Shown: piece after piece, positions 1 through 7,023 of the stretch
Layout of the letters: each line of letters opens with the position of its first letter
Numbering within the stretch: the stretch's first letter is position 1
NCBI GenBank assembly: GCA_027061625.1
Contig: JAMOVF010000083.1
Location: 1 to 9,056 of the forward strand
Length of the DNA stretch: 9,056 bases
Direction: 5' to 3'
Source: Deltaproteobacteria bacterium
GTDB lineage: Bacteria; Desulfobacterota; Dissulfuribacteria; Dissulfuribacterales; JALVPX01
Notes under the pieces: model-generated
Told to the model about the DNA's origin: nothing
Databases searched by the model: none
The model's input: only the letters and a program-made list of their open reading frames with translations
Position numbers and translations under genes: made by a program

Positions 1-1
1 A

Positions 2-799
2 TTTGTAGATAATGGCCTGCTCAGAAAAAATGAGCCTGAAACCGTAATGGATTTTCTAAAAAAACTTGGGCTCAATGTGCGATATGTAGATGCAAGAGAA
101 CGATTCATCAAAAAGCTCTATAAAGTGGAAGATCCAGAGGAGAAGCGCAAAATTATTGGCAATGAATTCATTGCCGTCTTTGAAGAAGAGGCAAAAAAAC
201 TTGGGGATATAAAATTTCTTGCCCAAGGAACGCTCTATCCAGATGTGATTGAGAGCGTATCTTTCAAAGGCCCTTCAGCCACAATCAAAAGCCATCATAA
301 TGTTGGGGGGCTGCCTGAAGTAATGAAATTGGAACTCATTGAACCTCTTAGGGAATTGTTCAAGGATGAAGTGAGGGAACTTGCCAAAGAACTCGGCATG
401 CCAGACGAATTGATCCATCGACATCCTTTCCCAGGCCCTGGACTTGCCATAAGGATATTGGGGGAGGTAACGCCAGAGCGTCTCAATATATTGCGTGAAG
501 CAGATGCCATTGTGATAGAAGAGATGAAAAAAAGCGGCTGGTACAAAAAGGTGTGGCAATCTTTTGCAGTGCTTCTTCCCATCAGAACAGTAGGTGTAAT
601 GGGGGACGAAAGGACCTATGAATATGTAGTGGCCATAAGATCGGTTGACAGTGTGGATGCCATGACTGCTGACTGGACGCGTCTTCCTCCAGAACTGCTG
701 GCCAAACTCTCCAACCGTATCATAAATGAGGTACGCGGAGTCAACAGGGTGTGTTATGATATAAGCTCAAAACCCCCTGCCACCATCGAATGGGAATAA
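2..799 (+). CDS. guaA: GMP synthase (glutamine-hydrolysing), C-terminal half, 5' partial
   Basis: GuaA converts XMP to GMP using ATP and ammonia from glutamine, the last step of cytosolic guanine nucleotide synthesis. The reading frame is already open at base 2 (FVDNGLLRKNE, a conserved GuaA stretch), so the gene enters from the left edge; the ATG at 47 is internal. About 265 residues are visible of a family length near 515. They cover the rest of the ATP-pyrophosphatase domain (DARERF; LAQGTLYPDVIES; SHHNVGGLPE) and the C-terminal XMP-binding/dimerisation domain (FPGPGLAIRILGEVT; GVMGDERTYEYVVAIR; VDAMTADW), ending in the classic KPPATIEWE tail. The N-terminal glutamine amidotransferase domain lies outside the window. 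The dnaE start follows 7 bp after the stop, which suggests co-transcription. Identification is secure. Confidence 0.97.
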   Translation, partial: FVDNGLLRKNEPETVMDFLKKLGLNVRYVDARERFIKKLYKVEDPEEKRKIIGNEFIAVFEEEAKKLGDIKFLAQGTLYPDVIESVSFKGPSATIKSHHNVGGLPEVMKLELIEPLRELFKDEVRELAKELGMPDELIHRHPFPGPGLAIRILGEVTPERLNILREADAIVIEEMKKSGWYKKVWQSFAVLLPIRTVGVMGDERTYEYVVAIRSVDSVDAMTADWTRLPPELLAKLSNRIINEVRGVNRVCYDISSKPPATIEWE

Positions 800-806
800 A
801 TCAGAA

Positions 807-3800
807 ATGGATTTTGTACATCTTCACCTGCATACTGAATACAGCCTTCTGGATGGTGCCATAAGACTGAAAGACTTATTTGCTAAGGCCAAGGAATATG
901 GTTATGAGACCTTAACCATTACTGACCATGGCAATATGTATGGCGCCTTGAATTTTTATCAGCATGCCAAGCAAAATAACATAAAACCAATTTTCGGCTG
1001 TGAAGTATATGTAGCCCCCAAACATAGAAAGGACCGTTCTGCCAGAAGGGCCAGCGAAGCTGCTTATCACCTGGTGCTTTTGGCCCAAAACACGCAAGGT
1101 TATAAAAACTTATTGAAGCTCGTTACTGCGGCCCATTTTGAAGGTTTTTATTATAAACCCAGGATTGATCTCGAGCTTTTAAAGGAACTGAATGAAGGCC
1201 TGATCGCCCTTTCGGCCTGCCTTCATGGGCATGTGCCTTACACATTGCTCAAAAATGGGCTTAAAGAGGCCAAGGAGCTTGCCCAGACATATGCGGCTCT
1301 ATTTAAAGACAGATTCTATTTGGAGATTCAGGAAAATGGCATTCCCGAACAGAGCGAGTTGAACAAGGCGCTCATGGATCTTGCCAAAGAGTTAGGGCTG
1401 CCTCTGGTTGCCACAAATGACTGCCATTATCTCAAGTCTGAGGATGCCAAGGCCCATGACGTACTCCTATGCATTCAGACCAACAGGACCGTTAATGACA
1501 AAAACAGAATGCGTTTTTCCACAGATCAGCTCTACTTTGCGCCTCCTGAAGAGATGAAAGAGCGTTTTTCCTATTGCCCTGAGGCTGTTTCAAACAGTGT
1601 TGAAATAGCACAACAGTGCAATGTGGAACTGGAACTGGGGAAACACCATTTTCCTAGGTTTCCTTTAAAAGAGAATGAGACATATGAAGAGCGCTTTGAA
1701 AAAGAGGCCTGGGCGGGATTCAGAAACCGCCTCAAGAAGATGGAATTCGATGAGGCCAAAAGAAAGATATATGAAGAGCGCCTTAAAGAAGAAATTGAGA
1801 TCATTACGCAAAAGGGTTTTGCATCATATTTTTTGATAGTGGCAGATTTCATCAACTGGGCAAAGAGCAAATCCATTCCCGTAGGGCCAGGCAGGGGATC
1901 AGCTGCTGGTTCACTTGTAGCCTATTCCATGGGCATAACAAATATTGATCCAGTGAAATATGGGCTCTTTTTTGAGCGTTTTCTCAATGCTGAACGCCAG
2001 TCCCTGCCAGACATCGATGTTGATTTCTGCATGAGCAGACGGGATGAAGTGATAAGATATGTTGCAGAACGCTACGGAGGCGAGGACTTTGTGGCCCAAA
2101 TCATCACCTTTGGCCAGATGAAGGCCAAGGCAGTGATCAGGGATGTTGGACGGGCACTTGGACTGCCATATCCAGAGGTGGATAAAATAGCAAAGCTGGT
2201 GCCTAATCAACTCAATATAACCTTGTCTAAGGCCCTGGAGATGGAGCCAAAGCTTAAAGAACTTCAAAAAAAGGACCCCAAGATAAGAGAATTGATTCAA
2301 GTTGCCCTGGCACTGGAAGGCTTGCCGCGCCACTCTTCCACCCATGCTGCGGGGGTCGTCATATCAGACAAGCCCATGGTTGAATATCTACCGCTTACTA
2401 AGGGGCAGGAAGGTGAAACAGTCACCCAGTTCGACATGAAATGTGTTGAAAAGTGCGGCCTCATTAAATTTGACTTCCTGGGCCTCAAAACTCTAACAGT
2501 TATTGATACTGCTGTGCGGCTGATTAAGGACCATTTAGGAGAGGATATTGATATTGAAAATCTTCCCCTAGATGATAAAGCAACCTATGAACTCTTGAGC
2601 AGAGCTGACACCACCGGGGTTTTCCAGCTTGAAAGCAATGGGATGAAAGACCTGATCAGAAGGATCAGGCCGTCAACCTTTACAGATATGATAGCTCTTG
2701 TGGCCTTGTACAGGCCAGGGCCGCTTGAAAGCGGCATGGTGGACCAATTTGTAGATGCAAAGCATGGTAAAGTGGAGGTTAAGTACCTGCTGCCTGAACT
2801 GGAGCCTATTTTGAAGGAGACCTATGGCGTTATAGTTTATCAGGAGCAGGTAATGAAAATAGCCCAGGTGCTGGCTGGCTACAGCCTTGGCGAAGGCGAC
2901 ATATTGCGCCGGGCCATGGGAAAGAAAAAGCCTGAAGAGATGGCAGCACAGCGCGAGCGCTTTATATCAGGAGCAAAAAAGAAAAATATTCCCGAAGATA
3001 AGGCGGAGATCATCTTTGATCTCATGGAAAAATTTGCTGGATATGGCTTCAACAAGAGCCACTCAGCTGCATATGCCCTGATTGCCTATCAAACGGCCTA
3101 CCTTAAAGCTCATTATTTAGTGCCTTTTTTGGCTTCTCTGCTTTCCAATGAATTGGGAAATACAGATGGTGTTGTAAAGTTCATCCAGGAATGCAAGGCC
3201 CAGGGTGTCCCAATTCTGCCTCCAGACATCAACAAAAGCAGTGTCGATTTTACTATAGAGGACAACAAGATCAGGTTTGGCTTAGCCGCCGTGAAAAATG
3301 TAGGCATGGGAGCCATTGAAGCGATTCAGAAAGAACGGGCAAAAAATGGCCCTTTTAAAAGCTTTGAAGATTTCTGCACCAGGATAAATACCAGAAAAGT
3401 GAACCGCAGAGTTATAGAAAGCCTTATCAGGTGTGGGGCCTTTGATTCCTTGGGTCACTACCGCTCCCAGCTGATGGAAGTCATTGACGATGCCCTTGAA
3501 TTAGGGCAGGCCAAAGGGAGGGATAGGGCTGCAGGCCAGCTTTCTCTATTTGATCTGATGCAGCAGGATTCAGATGAAGAAGGGGCAAATCCACTGGCTC
3601 TCGATCTGCCTGACATCCCTGAATGGTCTCAAAAAGAGATGCTGGCAGCAGAGAAAGAGTCTCTAGGATTCTATATTACAGGGCATCCCCTTGATCCCTT
3701 TGTAAAGGAACTGGAACGCCTTTCTAACGGCCTTAATAGTGCAAATATCAAGGACTTCATAGCAGATGGCGCTGCAATTGGAATAGGAGGGGTTATCCGT

Positions 3801-4286
3801 TCCAAAAAGGTAATAACCACTAAAAAGGGAGAACAAATGGCCTTTCTGGCCTTGGAAGATCTCCACGGCTCTTTGGAAGTAATATGTTTTCCAAAACTCT
3901 ATCAAGAGATACGGGAATTATTGGACAGTGATGCTCCAGTCTTCGTTGAAGGCAAACTGAAAAAAGAGGAAGATGAAAATAGCCAAACCTATAAAATCAT
4001 AGCAGATTCTATAGAATTGCTGGAACAGGCCTGCAAGCGGCGAATCGCTGGACTGGATATCGTATTAAAGGGCGAACGCATATCCCCACCAATATTGAAA
4101 CAGATCAAGACTATTTTACTTCAAAACCGCGGAGAGAGCCCAGTATCTGTTTCTATAACCATGCCGCAAAAAGGCAAAGTGGTGTTGAGCCTTCCTGAAC
4201 ATTTGAATGTAAAGGTCACGCCCGACCTCACCCAAGCCTTGACACACCTCATGGGTTACCCAAGTGTACAGATAAGATACCGATGA
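807..4286 (+). CDS. dnaE: DNA polymerase III subunit alpha (DnaE1-type replicative polymerase)
   Basis: This is the catalytic subunit of the replicative polymerase, 1159 aa, normal full length for DnaE1. The N-terminal PHP domain (about 1-210) begins HLHLHTEYSLLDG and keeps a full set of likely metal ligands: H7, H9, D16, H41, E66, H88, C138, D205 and H207. The palm carries GPGRGSAAGS (360-369) and PDIDVDFC, with D404 and D406 matching E. coli D401 and D403; D556 in KFDFLGLKTL matches D555. The finger region includes YGFNKSHSAAYAL near 745-760, followed by helix-hairpin-helix segments (about 820-890). QLSLF at 911-915 is a textbook beta-clamp-binding pentapeptide. An OB fold occupies about 985-1072 and a C-terminal domain follows. 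The start is chosen because MDFVHLHLH matches the family N-terminus; only a weak GGGA lies upstream, so translation may be coupled to guaA, whose stop is 7 bp away. Confidence 0.98.
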   Translation: MDFVHLHLHTEYSLLDGAIRLKDLFAKAKEYGYETLTITDHGNMYGALNFYQHAKQNNIKPIFGCEVYVAPKHRKDRSARRASEAAYHLVLLAQNTQGYKNLLKLVTAAHFEGFYYKPRIDLELLKELNEGLIALSACLHGHVPYTLLKNGLKEAKELAQTYAALFKDRFYLEIQENGIPEQSELNKALMDLAKELGLPLVATNDCHYLKSEDAKAHDVLLCIQTNRTVNDKNRMRFSTDQLYFAPPEEMKERFSYCPEAVSNSVEIAQQCNVELELGKHHFPRFPLKENETYEERFEKEAWAGFRNRLKKMEFDEAKRKIYEERLKEEIEIITQKGFASYFLIVADFINWAKSKSIPVGPGRGSAAGSLVAYSMGITNIDPVKYGLFFERFLNAERQSLPDIDVDFCMSRRDEVIRYVAERYGGEDFVAQIITFGQMKAKAVIRDVGRALGLPYPEVDKIAKLVPNQLNITLSKALEMEPKLKELQKKDPKIRELIQVALALEGLPRHSSTHAAGVVISDKPMVEYLPLTKGQEGETVTQFDMKCVEKCGLIKFDFLGLKTLTVIDTAVRLIKDHLGEDIDIENLPLDDKATYELLSRADTTGVFQLESNGMKDLIRRIRPSTFTDMIALVALYRPGPLESGMVDQFVDAKHGKVEVKYLLPELEPILKETYGVIVYQEQVMKIAQVLAGYSLGEGDILRRAMGKKKPEEMAAQRERFISGAKKKNIPEDKAEIIFDLMEKFAGYGFNKSHSAAYALIAYQTAYLKAHYLVPFLASLLSNELGNTDGVVKFIQECKAQGVPILPPDINKSSVDFTIEDNKIRFGLAAVKNVGMGAIEAIQKERAKNGPFKSFEDFCTRINTRKVNRRVIESLIRCGAFDSLGHYRSQLMEVIDDALELGQAKGRDRAAGQLSLFDLMQQDSDEEGANPLALDLPDIPEWSQKEMLAAEKESLGFYITGHPLDPFVKELERLSNGLNSANIKDFIADGAAIGIGGVIRSKKVITTKKGEQMAFLALEDLHGSLEVICFPKLYQEIRELLDSDAPVFVEGKLKKEEDENSQTYKIIADSIELLEQACKRRIAGLDIVLKGERISPPILKQIKTILLQNRGESPVSVSITMPQKGKVVLSLPEHLNVKVTPDLTQALTHLMGYPSVQIRYR

Positions 4287-4290
4287 GCAG

Positions 4291-4304
4291 AGGAGAGAAA
4301 GTAA
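4291..4304 (+). promoter_or_regulatory. Ribosome binding site of the pyruvate-kinase-C-like gene
   Basis: AGGAGA at 4291-4296 lies 8 nt before the ATG at 4305. It is the strongest Shine-Dalgarno in the plus-strand run, which argues that this gene is well translated in its own right rather than depending only on coupling to dnaE. Confidence 0.7.
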
Positions 4305-4859
4305 ATGCATATCTTTCCCAAACCAGGTTATAAAAACAGTGAAAAGGCGCTGGAGATATTAAAAGAGGCTATAAAAAAATATGATGTCAAAGAAGTAGTA
4401 GTAGCCTCTACACATGGAACAACAGGCCTTCAGGCAGCCAAGGCGCTGAAGGGCTTTGGAACAAAAGTAATTGTTGTAACCCATAACGTGGGCTTTAAAG
4501 AACCTGGCACACTGGAAATGAAACCGGAAACCAGGAAAGAAATCGAATCCTTGGGGGGTGTTGTTTATACTGGCACCATGCCTTTCAGAAATATAGGAAC
4601 GGCCATACGAAGCACTTTAGGCTACTCTCAACAAGATCTTATTGCCAACACTCTTAGACTCCTGTGTCAAGGCATAAAGGTATGTGTAGAAATAGTGATG
4701 ATGGCTGCAGACGCTGGTTTGATTGGTACAGAAGATGTACTTGCCATGGCTGGTACGGCACGAGGCGCTGATACGGTTGCATTGATCAAGCCAGCCTCAT
4801 CAAACAACCTTTTTAAAATAAAGATACGCGATATCTTGGCCAAACCCTTTGATTGGTAA
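4305..4859 (+). CDS. Stand-alone pyruvate kinase C-terminal (alpha/beta) domain-like protein
   Basis: A 184-aa soluble protein with no signal peptide or membrane segment. It resembles the PK_C-like family of uncharacterised archaeal and bacterial proteins (MTH1675/AF0103-type, COG1751), whose fold matches the allosteric C-terminal domain of pyruvate kinase without the catalytic barrel. Visible landmarks are EVVVASTHGTTGLQAAKAL (30-48), where HGTTG sits like the phosphate-binding loop of the pyruvate kinase C domain; VTHNVGFKEPG (58-68); the alternating segment CVEIVMMAADAGLI (127-140); and AMAGTARGADTVALIKPA (147-164). The length suits the family. It starts 18 bp after dnaE and ends 17 bp before smpB, so it is probably co-transcribed with both. 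Its function is unknown; binding of a phosphorylated ligand is inference from the fold. Family assignment is fairly secure, the role is not. Confidence 0.85.
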   Translation: MHIFPKPGYKNSEKALEILKEAIKKYDVKEVVVASTHGTTGLQAAKALKGFGTKVIVVTHNVGFKEPGTLEMKPETRKEIESLGGVVYTGTMPFRNIGTAIRSTLGYSQQDLIANTLRLLCQGIKVCVEIVMMAADAGLIGTEDVLAMAGTARGADTVALIKPASSNNLFKIKIRDILAKPFDW

Positions 4860-4876
4860 TAACTAGGTGACACCAA

Positions 4877-5341
4877 ATGGGCAACAAAGGCGGAAAAAAA
4901 ATAGTTTGCAAAAATAGAAAGGCACGGCATGAATATGAAATCCTGGACACTATCGAGGCAGGATTAGTACTTCTTGGGCCGGAAGTAAAATCTTTGCGGG
5001 ACGGCAGGGCTAATTTAACAGATGCCTATGCCTCTTTTAATAAGGGGGAGGCCTATCTTTATAATGTCCATATCTCTCCATATCCCCATGCAGCCAATAT
5101 TGGATCACTTGATCCCACAAGGCCCAGGAAACTACTGCTACATAAACGCGAAATCAAACGTCTTATGGGGAAAACCCAGGAAAAGGGCCTTACATTAATA
5201 CCCTTGTCCATCTATTTCAGAAATGGAAAAGCAAAGGTGGAGCTTGCCTTGGCTAAAGGCAAAAAGATCTGGGACAAACGCGAATCCATCAAGCGCAGAA
5301 CCATGGAGAGGGAATTCCAGAAAAAATATAAGATCAGGTAA
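4877..5341 (+). CDS. smpB: SsrA-binding protein SmpB
   Basis: SmpB binds tmRNA and delivers it to stalled ribosomes in trans-translation. The 154-aa length is typical. The N-terminal part reads NRKARHEYEILDTIEAG (13-29), followed by the tmRNA-binding OB-fold signature LLGPEVKSLRDGRANL, with Glu in the usual position, and DAYASF. The middle has HISPYPHA and LLLHKREIKRL. The C-terminal part has KGKKIWDKRESIKRR (Trp where most members have Tyr) and then a basic tail, EFQKKYKIR, which in the family occupies the empty mRNA channel of the ribosome. AGGTGA at 4865-4870 is a good ribosome binding site 6 nt before the ATG. The tmRNA gene (ssrA) is not in this window. The last 8 bp overlap the end of the convergent SAM hydrolase gene. 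Confidence 0.97.
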   Translation: MGNKGGKKIVCKNRKARHEYEILDTIEAGLVLLGPEVKSLRDGRANLTDAYASFNKGEAYLYNVHISPYPHAANIGSLDPTRPRKLLLHKREIKRLMGKTQEKGLTLIPLSIYFRNGKAKVELALAKGKKIWDKRESIKRRTMEREFQKKYKIR

Positions 5342-6110
5342 CCTGTACCAAAACATCTTCACCGATATTGACATTGAAAAAGTGCGATGCATTGCCTTTG
5401 TTCACGGCTATCTCCAAAAGGCCTGAGCTGCCCACCAAAGCAGCACCCTTACCTGGTGGCACATCATTATAGGTTTTTACAAAGGGCAAAACATGGTCCT
5501 TAATTTTCACAGAAGACACCCTTTTGTGTCTAAGCCAATCCCCAGGAATATTGGTAATCAAATTACCGAATCTATCTATATAGATAATTTGCCCCTTTAT
5601 TTCTTTTTCCAACAACACAGGCTCAGCCATTTTTATAAGAATGGGATCGTGCACCAAAGGCCCAAAATTTTCAATGGGTTCACCTGCTGCAATATGAGCA
5701 GCAACAGGGGCAAACACATCCCTGGCATGAAAGGTGGTGCTGATTGGATGAAGAAAATAGTCGCTGTTTTTTATTTCAAAACACCGCCACCCTTTTTCAT
5801 ACACCATTGGAAAGGTTAAAAGGCCATTGTCTGGGGCAACAAAGGTATATTCTCCTGCTTCTAGGATGAGTCCACGGCGTTCGGTCCCAACGCCTGGATC
5901 GACAACGGCTATGATGATAGTTCCTGTGGGCAGAAATTTATATGAAGTGCCTAAAATGAAGGCTCCCTGATTAATATCTTGAGGCCTGATTTCATGGGTT
6001 AAATCAATGACTTTGAGGTCTGGGTTAAGGGAAAAAAGCACACCCTTAACAATACCAGTGTAGGAATCTTTTGTACCAAAATCTGTTAACAGAGCAATAA
6101 AAGCGGCCAT
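5334..6110 (-). CDS. S-adenosyl-L-methionine hydroxide adenosyltransferase (SAM hydrolase, DUF62 family)
   Basis: A 258-aa cytosolic protein of the SAM_adeno_trans family, related to the fluorinase and the chlorinase SalL. Characterised DUF62 members hydrolyse SAM to adenosine and methionine. The N-terminal domain opens with FIALLTDFGTKDSYTG (4-19), with the conserved Asp10. DPGVGTERRG (71-80) supplies Asp71 and Arg78, and FHARDVFAP (127-135) supplies His128. These match the Asp-Arg-His set reported for the archaeal hydroxide-adding enzyme, including the 7-residue Asp-Arg spacing. The C-terminal barrel carries IDRFGNLITNIP (178-189) and GSSGLLEIAVNKG (227-239). The gene lies 37 bp after speE on the same strand, so it is probably in that operon. 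I see no convincing Shine-Dalgarno before its ATG. Its physiological role is unsettled for the family; hydrolysis rather than halogenation is the likely activity. Confidence 0.92.
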   Translation of the reverse strand: MAAFIALLTDFGTKDSYTGIVKGVLFSLNPDLKVIDLTHEIRPQDINQGAFILGTSYKFLPTGTIIIAVVDPGVGTERRGLILEAGEYTFVAPDNGLLTFPMVYEKGWRCFEIKNSDYFLHPISTTFHARDVFAPVAAHIAAGEPIENFGPLVHDPILIKMAEPVLLEKEIKGQIIYIDRFGNLITNIPGDWLRHKRVSSVKIKDHVLPFVKTYNDVPPGKGAALVGSSGLLEIAVNKGNASHFFNVNIGEDVLVQVT

Positions 6111-6147
6111 TTGAGCCAGAAAAAGATCACTATTTTTAAAAACCAGC

Positions 6148-7023
6148 CTAAAAACAATCTACAGTTTCTATTGGAACCGTGCCGTCATCCACATATTCAT
6201 CAATAAGCCTTTGCCACCACGTGGGCAGGGAGAATGCAGCCTTGTGGCATTCTGGATTATAATAACGCCCTACCAGATTGGAATTGGGTAAAGCACAAGA
6301 TTCTCCATCTTTAGTGGCTATTACAAAGGCCATTTCATCGCCATAGGCTGCTACAGGGGCACGATATACCTCAACTCTTGGCATCACATCTTCAAAACGC
6401 TTCATCACAAAGGGCATGACTTTGGGCATGGTCCTGGGAAGCCCTGATTGCCTTACCACTACCCCATCATCTGTTAAACATTTGGCAATATTTTCATGAA
6501 ATGGACGCTCAAAAAGGCATATAGCCGGTCCCACAGGATCAGTGGAATCAAGCAGAATAGAGTCAAATTGCTCTCCCCGGGATGCTGCGTCTTCAACATA
6601 TTTTGCGCCATCACCTATAATCAATTCCAGTCTCGGATCATCCCAGCATTGGCACACCTCAGGCATATATTTCTGGCATGCAGTAAGAACCTGTTTATCC
6701 AGCTCTACCATCACGACCCGTTCGATAGAATCGTGTGATAAAACCTCCCTAAGTGTGCCGCCATCAGCACCGCCAATTATCAATGCAGATCTAACTGGCC
6801 TTTTGCGCCCCAGAAAAGGCACATGGACCATCATCTCATGATAGATATATTCGTCAGCTAAGGTTAGTTGTACGACACCGTCGAGGACCAGAGCCCTTCC
6901 CCAAAGAGGCGTCTTGAACACGAATAGATGCTGATATGGCGTGCGCTCCTCATAGAGGAGCTCCACCTGATAGCTGTGGGCAAAACCTGGTCCGATCCGC
7001 TCGGACCACCAGTAACCAGTCAA
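6148..7023 (-). CDS. speE: Spermidine synthase (polyamine aminopropyltransferase)
   Basis: SpeE moves the aminopropyl group from decarboxylated SAM to putrescine, giving spermidine and methylthioadenosine in the cytosol. At 291 aa it has the usual length. Landmarks in order are LDGVVQLT (48-54), YHEMMVHVP (61-69), the nucleotide-binding IIGGADGG (82-89, most members GGGDGG), VELD (106-109), GDGAKY (137-142), LLDSTDPVGPA (157-167) with the catalytic-type Asp159 and Asp162, RQSGLP (191-196), and YYNPECHKAAFSLP (254-267). The putrescine-side motif, usually PTY, reads PVAAY here. The start is TTG: it is the only in-frame start that keeps the family N-terminus (YWWSER), and GGAGG lies just upstream. 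The start overlaps the stop of the SpeD-like gene in a TTGA arrangement, so the two are translationally coupled. Confidence 0.94.
   Translation of the reverse strand: MTGYWWSERIGPGFAHSYQVELLYEERTPYQHLFVFKTPLWGRALVLDGVVQLTLADEYIYHEMMVHVPFLGRKRPVRSALIIGGADGGTLREVLSHDSIERVVMVELDKQVLTACQKYMPEVCQCWDDPRLELIIGDGAKYVEDAASRGEQFDSILLDSTDPVGPAICLFERPFHENIAKCLTDDGVVVRQSGLPRTMPKVMPFVMKRFEDVMPRVEVYRAPVAAYGDEMAFVIATKDGESCALPNSNLVGRYYNPECHKAAFSLPTWWQRLIDEYVDDGTVPIETVDCF

Noticed and set aside
1911..2345. 144-codon open frame antisense to dnaE
   Set aside because: It lies wholly inside the conserved polymerase palm region and has no independent support.
5430..5455. GCTGC...GCAGC hairpin inside the SAM hydrolase gene, considered as the smpB terminator
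   Set aside because: The stem is only 5 bp with an 8-nt loop and no T run follows on the plus strand; it is explained by coding sequence.
5334..6110. DUF62 gene as a fluorinase or chlorinase
   Set aside because: The Asp-Arg-His set and spacing fit the hydroxide-adding SAM hydrolases, and no natural-product genes are nearby.
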